From Acanthochlamys bracteata (Eukaryota; Streptophyta; Magnoliopsida; Pandanales; Velloziaceae), in contig CM034137.1 of assembly GCA_019914995.1 (NCBI GenBank), positions 1 through 64,000 on the forward strand: a stretch of DNA of 64,000 bases, read 5' to 3'. Below the pieces are notes generated by a model that was given only the letters and a program-made list of their open reading frames with translations, did no database searches and had not been told where the DNA came from. Positions 13,201 to 28,200 of the stretch are shown here, one piece after another. How positions within the stretch are numbered: the stretch's first letter is position 1; every line of letters starts with the position of its first letter. Made by a program: the position numbers and the translations under genes.

Positions 13201-14425
13201 TGCAGATTCCTTTTTGTGTAGTTGTTGGTTGGATTATGGGGCAACGGATGGATTTGAATTTTCAACTATTCGAGACTGCTACGCTCTTTATAACTGTACT
13301 TGTAGTTGCATTTATGCTGCAGGTTGGTGATGAATTTTATTATGTGACAATGTAATTCTCTATGTAGATAGTTAGGTCAAATCACCTTGCACTGGTTATA
13401 GAAATTGCCGAGGTATGCTAACATACTTCAAAATCAGTTCCTGAATTATTAGTAAGATCAACTTTAGCCAAGCACTTGGAATTGAGCTTACCTTCTCAAA
13501 AATGTCTGTCGCAATTTATTCTAGTCAAAGTGTGTTTGACTTTCCTTCATCTGCAAAAGCTTAATGGTTGTGCTTGTAGTTGCACTTAGATAAATATTAG
13601 TAAACAGTAAATTGCCAGTGCTCAGTGTGTGAGCTTCACGATTTTATGTTTATGATCAAATCAATGATTTAGCTCATTAAACTTAATGAAACTTGTAAGA
13701 TGCATAATATGTTTGGATGCCATCTATAAGCTTACTAGAGAGTGAGATATAACTAAAGCTTTGTAAGTTTTTCTAATATCTAGAATTTATATGATACATA
13801 AATATGTGTATATGATGCTGCCTCTTTTAGAGTAGGATGATGCTTTTAGAAAACAAGTTCTTTACGGTTGACCACTATGAGAGCATTATCATTGTGGTTA
13901 CGATTGTTACATTGGTCATTTGGATGTTTCCTATCTTTCTAATTCGCTGCTTTTTTAAGACCGTAGGTACCCTCTGTTGAATTAGCCTTCAGTCTGACAA
14001 TCTCTCCTTTTTCCTTTTCGTCGCTGCTTACAGGAAGGAACTGCAAACTATTTCAAGGGACTTATGCTTATACTCTGCTATCTTATAGTTGCTGCCAGTT
14101 TTTTTGTACATGTTGATCCTGCAACAAGTAAGCCGCATAAAGTCTTTTCTTTTGGTTTTTTTTCATTTGTTAATGTGGTTTCCATGTTTGAGTTTTATCT
14201 ACTGGTGTAGAAGTTTACTAACCGCAGCATTTTGTGCTTATATCAGTTGCACAATTTGCAGCATGTGCATGAGATATGAACTGAATTTAAATCTTTCGAA
14301 TTGTGTGTATTTCACTTTCGTTCCAGTAGCACTACCTGCAATAATATGCCATATCCGAATGCCAACCTGTGGATTTGACTCCACTTTAAGTGACCTCTTT
14401 CTCTTCTTTTACAGGTGATGATTGA
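10296..14425 (+). CDS. CAX: Vacuolar cation/proton exchanger (CAX family)
   Basis: Ten exons make a 467-residue protein: 10296-10735, 10851-10879, 11002-11198, 11283-11495, 11800-11931, 12605-12721, 12803-12856, 13206-13322, 14034-14127, 14415-14425. CAX proteins exchange H+ for Ca2+ or other divalent metals across the tonoplast. The two diagnostic repeats are present: [12 protein letters not shown] (about residues 159-170) and VGNAAEH (about 358-364), each in a hydrophobic segment. An acidic linker ([11 protein letters not shown]) separates the two halves. The long hydrophilic N-terminus with acidic and Arg-rich stretches could be autoregulatory, as in other CAX proteins. The start is an ATG pair at 10296/10299; an in-frame upstream ATG at 10254 would add 14 residues. 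The features fit the CAX2/CAX5 branch better than CAX1, but this is a recollection-based call. Confidence 0.95.
12195..12440 (+). repeat. Possible tRNA-derived SINE remnant in a CAX intron
   Basis: Within the 11932-12604 intron, a TTAGCTCAGTTGTTA stretch near 12382 resembles a pol III A box. AAATTCGAATGA about 45 bp downstream resembles a weak B box. A second pair (GTGTAATGGTTAATAA, then GGATTCAAGTG) lies near 12215-12250. This is the layout of decayed tRNA-derived SINE heads. No clear tail or target duplication was found, so the assignment is weak. Confidence 0.25.
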
Positions 14426-17400
14426 AGGCAGGTAAGAAGATAAAGCTGCCAGGTAGTATGTAGAAGATGCCTAATGCTTTTCCTATGGAAATTGGTGGTA
14501 CAGTTCTAATCAGCCGTATTCTTCTGTGGCTATTTCGCTTGGTGCATATGTTGCATTTTTCTTATTGCATACCACGTAGTATCAAAGAATCATAAAGAAG
14601 CAACCTGTTCCCACTGGAGGTCAACACTCTTCATGAAGTAACTGGCGTGACCCCCTCTAGTCACGGCTAAGATGCAAATGATGAGATGGAACATGCAAAC
14701 CAGAGCATGGAGTCTCTTCCTGTAGGTAGGAGATATGGCAAATTTTAATGTTCAAGCGCAGCAGTTTCAGAACTTGGAGAACAACTTATCTGAAATTAGT
14801 GCGCACCGCCAATTCTGGAAATTGTACAGTAGATATGGTATAAGGAAATCTCTTTCTTCCATACTTGTTTTGTTTATCTATGCTGGGGAGGTTCTGTTGA
14901 TTTTATTGGAGGTGTACAACATTCTTATAGAGAATTAGAGTAGATCAGATGTACAACATTGTTACTGTGGTTTTTAATTGCTGTCAAATCAATATAGTTT
15001 GAATTGATTCTGGAACCTTTATACAATGATTGAGTAGTTTTGCTCTTTCCTTTTTTGGGTTTGTCCTGGCAAAATGATGGGATATAGTAGAGTTCAGAAT
15101 AACGTATTAGTTAGGTTACTGATAAGTTTCGTTTGGGTGAGGAGAGAGTTGCCCACAGGAGTAGTTCAGACTCGGAGCCGCCGCAGCCGATTAGGGTTTG
15201 ATTAGGGTGTGCAGGTTATAAATAACCTGCTCATCCTTCCCATCTGTGATCTGGTCATCTGAAGTTAGGCGGCCACCGCTTTCACATTTTTGTTGTTCTT
15301 CTTCTTCTCCTCTCTCTTTGTTTGCATTTTTTTCTTATGGATTCGTTGATAATCGTTCGTTTGTTTTTATGAATTGATTGATTCGTTTTTAATGGTTGTA
15401 GTGATTATTTCGATTTCGATCCCGTTGAGGATCAACAGACCTAAGAAAAAGATAGGAAGTGCTGTATCACACTCTGGCTCTCGTAGCTGCAGAGCTCCGC
15501 AACGGCGCTGCTTGTTCTTCTCCTTCTTTCACGCCGCTGTCAGATCACCTGAAACAATCATCATCTTCCTCATCATTGACCATCATAGTCTCTCTTCTTT
15601 GCTCCTTCTGCTTCTATTGTAGTGTCTGGTGATTTCATTCATTCATCCAGTCAGTCAGTCGGTCAGCAACTGCGCTCCTTGACTGCTTGCATCATCAGAC
15701 ATTGAACAAAGAGAGAGAGAGAGATTAATTGACTGATTGATTGACATGAGCAGGTGTTTTTGTTTTGCGATGACTTGGCGTCGGGGAAATGGAACAGCAG
15801 CCCCTCTGCTCTCTGCTTGTGTGATTTTACACGGGTTTCTGATTTTGTTTTTGGTTATATACGCAATTCGATTCTGATTATTTAGATAATTTGAGGCTTT
15901 GATGATCTTGAGATTTTATTAAACTGGAATTACCGGCAGATCATCTCTCAACTGTTTATATCTTACGAATGTTGCTTCATGTGACCCTGATGATGATTCC
16001 GTTTATATATTGCAAGTGCCGGATGACACCCGAGCTCCTCTTTCTTATATATTAAGAAGAGAGCTGACTGTGTGATCTCAAAACAACAAACCATCTATGA
16101 GGGTCGTCACTATTCTTTTCTTTTGTAAAACTACTATAGTTAGTGTTGGATATTGGTAACTAACACATATGATAGGGCCTGATTGCCACGTCTCCAGTAG
16201 CAGTTGTTATGCTATGACTGGTTGATGCTAAGATCAGTAGCCTATATATCGAGCTTCGACCTTATTATTTGATAGGAGGAACCTGGGGATGCTATTGCCC
16301 TTCCTTTTAGATTGCATCTGAAGTCTGGAAGCCGTGATGCTTTAAAATGCCTACTTATCTGTACCTTGTTATTTATTGTCTATCTATAGAGAGAGGGTAT
16401 ATAATGGTTCTGCTTATTGTTTCTGCAATTTAAGAAGTTGTTCTTAATTTGCAAGCGTTGTAGCCGGAGAATCGTTAGAAGGGTTGGAGTGAGAAGAACT
16501 TGGGTGACCAAGTATGCCACTGCCCCTGTCATACTTCACTAGTATTAGTGATAAAAGCTGATGACTAACATTGTGCAGTGCAGCCTCTCACTATTTAAGG
16601 ATGCTAAAAAGATGTAGGTGCTTTTATAGAAGCTACAAATCTCTGATTGAATAACGAGTAGAATGTTCTTTGGTGGCGTTTTTGTAAAACTCTCGCGCTG
16701 TATAATTTTTTAAGAATCCAATCTGGAAGCGTATGGTGTGATGATGAATCAGGCATGTAAAATTTGCGTAGATTTGGTAGGGGAACGGTAGAGTCCAAGC
16801 TGGCGAGTGAAGTATACTATGGATAATCTGATCTAATTTTCTTTTGGTTATTGGTAGTTTATGTTCTTCCCAAACGGGTATAAAAGGAAATGAGATGTTG
16901 AAATGGAAAGAGAAGGCTGCCCAAATCTTGTCTTTGTCTGTATAAATGATAGAAGATAAAGAAGCACTAATGATAATTAATAGCAGCGTTTAATAGTAAT
17001 TAATAATTAAAAACGAGATTATAAAGTAGGAAAAAGAAAAAGGGCACTAAAATGATGACGTACCGAACCCATTAGCCACTCGCTCGCTCCATCAAACTTG
17101 TGCAACTAAAAAAGCTCCGAACTTTCAAATAATAAAATAAATTAAATAAACTGAAGTGCGTGTTCGTGTTAAATACCGCTCGCTGCTTTAACGCCGACAG
17201 ACAGCACAGCGTGAATAGCAACCGCACCACCGTCACTGCCAATACTGGCTGATTTACTTCTCTCCACATTCCTTCGCTTCCTTGCTGCTTTACTTCTCCT
17301 CAACTGTCAATTAAATCAATACCATAAGCGCCCTTCTCCTTCCTCTCTTTATTATTACTTTTCGCTTTGAGAATTCCTTCTCTCGCTCGCAGGCGAGCAG

Positions 17401-17556
17401 CCAGGCAGGCAGTGACTCTCAATCATTTCAATTTCTTCTCTTCCCTTCGTTTTCTTTTTGTTGGTTGATTCATTCCGATTACTTTTTTGGATTTCTTCCC
17501 CCCGGTTCCAGAGTGGTTATTAGTAATAAAGCAGGATTCTCTATCTAATTCCCGAC
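14426..17556. other. Intergenic stretch with telo-box promoter but no recognised gene
   Basis: After the CAX 3' UTR, 3.1 kb has no protein or structured RNA that I recognise. At 15188-15225 there are two AGGG telo-box-like motifs followed by a TATAAATA, then CT-rich leader-like sequence. An 82-codon frame at 15374-15622 lacks similarity to any family I know and ends in Leu-rich low-complexity sequence. Part of the region near 17270-17556 is the PDS 5' UTR. A non-coding transcript here is possible but unproven. Confidence 0.5.
15188..15225 (+). promoter_or_regulatory. Telo-box plus TATA-like promoter of unknown transcript
   Basis: ATTAGGGTTT and TTAGGGTG lie about 20-35 bp upstream of TTATAAATAACC. 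Telo-boxes near a TATA or site II element mark promoters of plant translation-related genes and small nucleolar RNA genes. The downstream sequence has a CT-rich leader and no conserved frame, so what it would drive is unknown. Confidence 0.4.
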
Positions 17557-21359
<3,803 letters not shown>

Positions 21360-22144
21360 GACTTGTTTTTTCCCCCACTCAACGTCGTTACAAAAAGAAA
21401 AAACAATCTCTAACATGTAGAAGAAGGAGAAAACATGGTTTAAATTTTTTGTTTCCTTCTTGATTTGGCTATATATATATATTCAACAGAAACAGAATCC
21501 TGTACACATCAATTATTTACATGTATGATATATGTCAAGAAGTGTAGTAAGTGATACGTGTAAACAAGAAGACACTCTTATGGGTGGATCTAGCGAACGC
21601 GGTATCTCTGTGGATGGAGAAAGGAAGTCTTGTTCTTGATTGAAACTCTTCTGGTGACTGACTGCATGGAGGGGGAGGAAACAGGCGGCCTCTTTTTCCT
21701 TCCTGGTGGAGGAAACAAAATTTTGCTAGGACTACAACTACGCAAAAATTCAAACGTTTTGCTTTCATGACAAACGCGTGGGAACACAACGCTTATCCAA
21801 TTTTGGATATGGATCTTGACAGAGCAATATAAAGAGAAAGAGGGCTTGGGAAGGGATCAGATACCTTTTTCCTGCCTGCTGCATATATAATAATTCAACC
21901 ATTTCCTTTCTTTTCTTTCTACTACAAAATTTCTAAACCCTTCATTTCCTTCCTCTAGCTGCCACTGCAAATATGCTATGCATATACGAATGGATTTTTC
22001 ACAAAAATAACAGGCGGGGCTGGCTGGCTGCTTGAATAAAGATTGCCGTAGTTAAATTAAAACCGATGGGTGAGCAACGGCCTGATGCTTCGCGCTTCTC
22101 CATCTCTATGGTGATGGTTCGTTTCGGTGGGAGAGGGCGCAGAG
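21360..22144. other. PDS 3' flank and upstream region of glucanase remnant
   Basis: This contains the PDS 3' UTR, a short AT microsatellite near 21471-21482, and AT-rich sequence leading into the glucanase remnant. An ATG at 22085 is followed by a short hydrophobic peptide and an in-frame TGA before the conserved GVNWG motif. That looks like the wreck of the glucanase signal peptide. Confidence 0.5.
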
Positions 22145-24427
22145 ATGGGCGTCAATTGGGGTCTCAGGTCCACACATCCCCTTCCGTCTGAGATCGTCGT
22201 GCAGCTCCTGAATGACAATGGCATATCGAAGGTGAAGCTGTTCGAAGCGGACCCACGCGTCATGCAAGCTCTGGGACGCACTGGCGTACATGTCATGCTC
22301 GCCCTCCTAAACGAGTTCCTTGCACCGCTTGCCTCCTCCATACGCAACACCGAGCAGTGGGTCACCGCTTCCCACAGTTCATCTCCGACTACGGAGTCAA
22401 CATCACGTGCGTATAGTAGCATACATTAGTCTTCTTCATCTTCCTCCTACATGCATGTTCAATACGTACGATACAGGTATGTTGCCGTTGGCAACGAGCC
22501 TTTCCTGAAGACATACAAGGACATGTTCGAGGCGACTACCTTCCCTGCCCTGCAGAACATCCAGGTATCGCTCATCAAGGTCGGTCTCTCTAGACAGGTC
22601 AAGGTCACCGTGCCTCTCAACGCTGACGTCTATCAGACCGCCAATGGCCTCCCTTCCGGCGGTGACTTTCGTCCCAACATACACGATCTCATGCTCTCCA
22701 TCGTCCGCTTCCTCCAGAACAACAGTGCGCCGCTCACCATCAACATCTACCCTTTTCTCAGCCTCTATGAGGACCCGAACTTCCCGCTGGAGTACGCCTT
22801 CTTCGGGAACACTGCTCCCCATTGGTGGACGGGTCCGTCTCCTACACCATCGTGTTCGACGGCAACTACGACACCCTGGTGTGGGCGCTGGAGAAGAACG
22901 GCTTCGGAGGAATGCCGGTGATCGTCAGCGAGATAGGGTGGCACACCGACGGAGATCCCCACGCCAACACCGACTATGCGCGGAGGTTCAACCAGGGTCT
23001 GGTGAACAGAGTGATGCAGGGGCAGGGCACGCCTAAGCGCCTTTTGTTCCCGCCGGACGTGTATGAGTTTGCTTTTTCATAGACGAGGATGCAAAGAGCG
23101 TGCAACCGGGCAACTTCGAGCGGCACCGGGGAGTCCTCAACTATGACGGAAGCCTCAAGTACCCCCTGGTCCTTGCCAACGGACGCAACACGGTGTCCGC
23201 AATGGGAGCGCGCTACTTGTCCCGGCAGTGGTGCGTGCTCAACCCGGAGGCTTCCATCGCTGACCCGAACATCGCGCAGGCGGTGGCACAGGCTTGCTCC
23301 AATTCGGTGTTGGGTTTCCCTCCAATGTGGAGGATCCAAATATTCTAGTTCCGATTATTATGGCCCCAAGTTGCAATTAGAAGAAAAGAGGATGAACCGG
23401 ATGAAGTTTTTTTTTTTATGCCCTAACAGCGACGGCAGCCACAAGGAAAAAAAAGAAAAAAAGAGGGAGAAAAAATGTGAAGGAGAAAAAGAAAGGAGGA
23501 GAAACTTTTTTGTTGGAATTCTTTACCTATATGGTTCAAAATTTAATCCTCTTTTAGGTGAATTTATTTTAAACTTTTTTATTTTCTATTATGGTTTGAA
23601 TATGTATATCTTTTAGTATTATAGTTAGAGATAAAATACTTCTAATTGTGTATTATAGATAAATTTATTATCTATTATTATTAAAGTAATAGAAGATTAC
23701 ATTTTATGTGATTATTGTGATTGAATTATATTTGAATAGTTGATATTTATTTGATTGCATAAAAAGAAATAAATTTGATCCGTGAATATTTATTATAAGT
23801 TATTGTCACCCTGTCATTTGAATTGCACGCCCCTAGCTCCGGGGTCCTCCTGCGCGTCTCTGGAAGTGAGGAGCAACATGTCCTATGCGTTCAATCAGTA
23901 CTTTCAGACCGCGGACCAAAGCTCGGGGTCGTGCAACTTCGGTGCCAACCTCTCCGTAGTCACCGAAAATTACCCGTCCCTGGCATCGTCGCCCTGCCAC
24001 TTCAACATCATGGTGGACATCGGCAACCACCAGCACACGCAAGCACCTTCCTCTGCTTCTTCTAGAGAGCGTTTGAAAGTATTTATAAAATAAAGTTTTT
24101 TTAAAATAAAAAGTATTTTTATTTTTTTTGAGAAATAAGTTATATTTTTTTACTTTTAAAAAAATAAAAAATATGTAATAAAAAAATCTCACTTTATAAA
24201 ATTTTTTTACATTTTCTAAATTTTTAAATAAATTTTTTATATATTTATAAAATATATATTAAAAAATATAAAATAAAAAAAAATTAATAAACAAGTTTAT
24301 GAAAAGCTGCGCCAAACGCAACCCTAGTATTTCCGCAGCCTCAGCATCAGTATTGCGGCGGCTGCTGGTGCTTGTGATCCTCATGGCAACAGCATCCGTG
24401 CTGCTGCAGGCGCAGATGAGCAGCTAA
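22145..24427 (+). pseudogene. Broken GPI-anchored GH17-X8 beta-1,3-glucanase
   Basis: Pieces of a GPI-anchored glucan endo-1,3-beta-glucosidase lie in order. They are the GH17 N-terminus (MGVNWG at 22145); VAVGNEPF with the acid/base Glu after an intron at about 22407-22476; the nucleophile segment VSEIGW near 22920; the start of an X8/CBM43 domain (RQWCVL, near 23225); the rest of X8 (SYAFNQYFQ, near 23880); and a hydrophobic C-terminal GPI signal ending at 24427. The gene cannot be read through: conserved frames shift at about 22368, 22820 and 23080, the signal peptide is interrupted by TGA, about 500 bp splits the X8 domain, and a further AT-rich element (24072-24320) separates X8 from the GPI signal. 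The X8 gap could be partly an intron, since related genes have one there. Both catalytic Glu codons survive, so decay appears recent, or some shifts are assembly errors. Confidence 0.85.
24072..24320. mobile_element. AT-rich MITE-like insertion inside glucanase gene
   Basis: About 250 bp of A/T-rich DNA begins with GAGCGTTTGAAAG and ends with GCCAAACGCAAC, so the ends form an imperfect inverted repeat around GCGTTTG. It is flanked by CTAG on the left (24061-24064) and CTAG just after its right end, a possible short target duplication. It sits exactly between the X8 domain and the GPI-signal coding sequence of the glucanase, which makes the inserted segment easy to delimit. The interior matches the element at 5747-5960 by eye. 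Confidence 0.6.
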
Positions 24428-25205
24428 TTAATAAATAGCAGGAGATAATTAATTCTCTTTCTATATTAGTACGGATGTGAAATTGATGCATTCTTTTTCT
24501 ATATTAATTCTCTTTTTACCCATTATTATTATTATTATTATTATTTTGTAGCAGTTCCATTTTCTTGTAAATACACTGATTCCTTCTCCCTTGGCAAATG
24601 GCTGCCTTTGCTGATCATATAATTAACTGGAAAATGAATTTTATTAATAAATGGGTAGAGTGGAAATGCAAGTAATCCCTCCGTCTCCTGTTGTTTTTTG
24701 AACATCCCAAGTGAGACTCTGGAACCCCCCACCCACCGAAAAAATATTTCATCCCTACATTTTCGAGATGAAAACTACTCATCCCGGCAAAAGCCTGTGT
24801 AAACGTATCTCGTGTCAGAAATATGTTTGTGCGGCCCGCACTAGAAATCATTACTTTCATGTAATGTATGGTTACCGTGACAACAAACAAGACGATGATT
24901 GCTGACCCGAGGCTTCTTCCATATGCAAATATTTGTCAGACAGGCAACCGCAAACTAAAAAACAGCACTGCTACAGTACTTAAATATCTCATCCAAGCAT
25001 TCGATGCGCATTATGATTCACAAACAGTTCATAGCACTGCTAAGACCACTATCCTCATTCCTGTAACTTTTGACGGAAAACAATGCGGTTATAACAATTC
25101 GTTCTCAAACGATCAAGAAGCACTCTTAGAATACTGATGATATAAACAGTAATGAAGACATTGAAATAAATGTAAAAGACATTCCCATCCTATACAACAG
25201 GTTCA
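24428..25205. other. Intergenic region, nothing recognised
   Basis: Between the glucanase remnant and the 3' end of the receptor kinase gene there is a short (ATT)n microsatellite at 24524-24545 and otherwise unremarkable sequence. The open frames are short and without recognisable similarity. Confidence 0.5.
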
Positions 25206-28200
25206 TCAGACCATCGGATAGTCTTCTTGTATGTCTCCACCCATCATCCTCTTGCTCATGTTGGCCCTTTGTACAAGTCTCACCAATGCTTGTACAACTT
25301 CAGACATTGGCGGTCGAAATTCTGGCTCAGACTGTTCATGATATATGTTAAGGCATTAAAAAACAGTTGGCTTTAGTGGCTTGTCTAATATGAAGTGCCA
25401 GAAACAGTATAGAATGACTGTTCCATGTGATTTGCATGGCTTAAAATGATTAATTGAGAAATGCAGGATGCATGACAGAAAATTGGAGCAAGTGTAACTA
25501 TATATTATTTACCTGCACACAAAGAGCAACGACATCCGCAAATCGGGAAAGTGATTTTGCAGGGTAAAGACCCTGAAGTGCAGGGTCAACCATTTTGTCA
25601 AGTGCATCGATGTCATGAAGCTGCGGAGTCGCCCACCGGACCAATGATTGCTCCGACCTTGATCTGGCGCTGTCAAATGAAAGTAAACAACAGGTTAGAG
25701 TACTAACCCTTCAATCAATCACAACATATTACTCAGTTGTGGAGGCAGCCCACGTAACTGATAGGCATCATCTCAAGGTACCACGTCCCAGACTAGAAAC
25801 AAAGCCTAAGAAGAATAATACCTGTCAAACGGCTTTCTCCCAGTCAAGAGTTCCAGCATGACCACTCCAAAGCTGTAGACATCACTCTTTACTGTGTATT
25901 GACCATTCATAGCAACCTCTGGAGCACTGTATCCAGATCCCAAGTTATGATCAGATCCCTGAAAATCACATGTTCTTATGAGAAATCCTTATCTCCTATT
26001 TTGTTACCTCCATTCTCTACAAGTCACACTGTTTTGTATAAAGCTTCGGTGACTGCTCTCTAATATTTAATACCATAATTTGAAGGCAAGTCCTAAAGCA
26101 TCACATGATATTGCTGACAACCAAAGGCGTTTAACTTTCTAGCCACAATATGCAATGATGAAGTGTCATGTTTAATTTTAGAAGACGATATGCCAATGAG
26201 AGTGATAGGCATAGACCACCAATACCTCAAATTCTGGATTTGGGATAAGACTTGCCAAACCACTATCTGAGAGGTGAGGATTGAGCTCCATGTCGAGAAG
26301 AATATTAGCTGATTTGAAGTTTTTGTGAACAACAGATGGCGAGCAGACTTCATGCAAATACCTACAGATGTTAGACATTTGTAAGTTGTCAAGACTGCTA
26401 CCAATTAATTTTACAGCCAATATATAGATTATAAGTTATAAAAACCATTAAAATTGTAGGCCAGGAGTGATTATCACAAACAAACTCATAAGGAAAGAGC
26501 CACATTTTATGCCACAAGATAAATTACTTAAACTCAAATTTTAAGATATCATTATTGAGTATAAAACAGTGCCCTAGTAATCATGTTTTTTATCCTCTAT
26601 CAGACAGTACGCAAATAAATATGGTCTCATGGTACTATCCTTTCCACTCTAGAACTTCAGAAACCTACATAGAAGATAAGGGATGGGCATCTTACCTTAA
26701 TGAGTTCAATGAAGAAAATCATACGTTTTCTTAAAATCAAGTACATGAGGTTACAAGGGTCTTAAATTATAATTGGAATGTTGGAGTGCTTTTGAATCTA
26801 ATGGTCTTAAATTAAGTAGGACCAAAACAGAATACATGTGCAATCATTTTTGTAAACATAGGAATCATGATAATATTATTGTTGCCACAGAAGATTGTGT
26901 TGTATAGCAAAATGATAGGTTTAAGTATTTAGGTTAGATTATTCATAAAAATGAAAAATTGAAGATGTTATGCATAAACTAAAACAGGATGGATGAAATG
27001 ATGAGGTGCTACCGAAATTTTATGTAATAAAAAAATCACTTTAAAACTAAAAGGTCAATTTTATAAAACAGTCATTCAGCCTGCAATGTTATATAGTAGA
27101 GAGTGCTGGAATTAAGACATGAATATGTGGGCAAGATATCCATAAAGTAAACTAGATAAAACTAAATATGCTAAGACGAATCTATGGGCACACTAGCACG
27201 GACAAAATGCGGAATAAAAACATACGTCAACAAGCAGTCATCGTACGGATAACAAGTTAAGGAAATGTAAGCTTAGATGGTTCTAACATGTCTCGTACAT
27301 ATCTAAAGATGCTGCAGTTTATAAAAATGATGCGAATTCTGTAGAACACTTTATGAAAAGAGGTAACCCAAAATTAACTTAGAATAGGATGGTCGAGAAG
27401 GATTTAGATGAATTAGATCTTTCCCTGAATATTGTGTATAATTGAACGGAATGAAAAAAAGAAAAAGGATTCATATAGCCAAGCCCACTCAATTTGGATA
27501 AAGGCTTAGTTCGTTGTCATTGTTGTACATGAGGTTACATAAGCATACACGTCTAAAAATCAACAAGTTAAGATATCAACCAATCATACAAAATGTTAAT
27601 CTGTGAGAAAAGAGAAAGCATGCACAGCTACCATGCACTAGTTATTCAGATATCTTATAAAAAAAATCAAAGAGAAAAGGAGCATACTCTAGGGCTCGAG
27701 CACTGCCTAGTGCTATTTTCACACGAGAGTTCCAAGACAATGGCTTGCTGTATTCATCTGAGAGGTGGAGGAGATCATGCAATGAACCATTCTTCTGGAA
27801 GTCATAAACTAACAGGTATTGTCCATGCTCAGAGCAGTAGCCCACCAGCTCAGTCAGATTTGGATGATGTAACTTTGAAATATTAGAAACCACTTCAATG
27901 AAATCTTCAGGTGATTGATTTGGCAAAGCTGAAGAACTTATTTTCTTCACAGCCAAAACCTACAAAAGGTAACAGATCTTACTCTAAGCATCCTTGTGAT
28001 CTAGTATTCCCTAAAGACAATAACATACAATCATAAAACTTGTAGGAATTAAGAGTACGTATAAAAATTGGTCTTCTCAAATTCAGTTACTAGATGACAT
28101 TCGCAAAGAGCATTGGATATGATAAGGAATCACATATAAACTGTGATACGCTTCTAAAAAACAAATACTTAGATAAATTATAATTTGACGAATCAAAGAT

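Noticed and set aside
15130-15160. miR399-like string (GAGAGAGTTGCCCAC)
   Set aside because: The match to miR399 is partial and no complementary arm forms a hairpin nearby.
22644-23036. 130-codon frame over the glucanase remnant
   Set aside because: It is Arg/Ser-rich and out of frame with the GH17 similarity; it arises from GC-rich sequence in the shifted frame.
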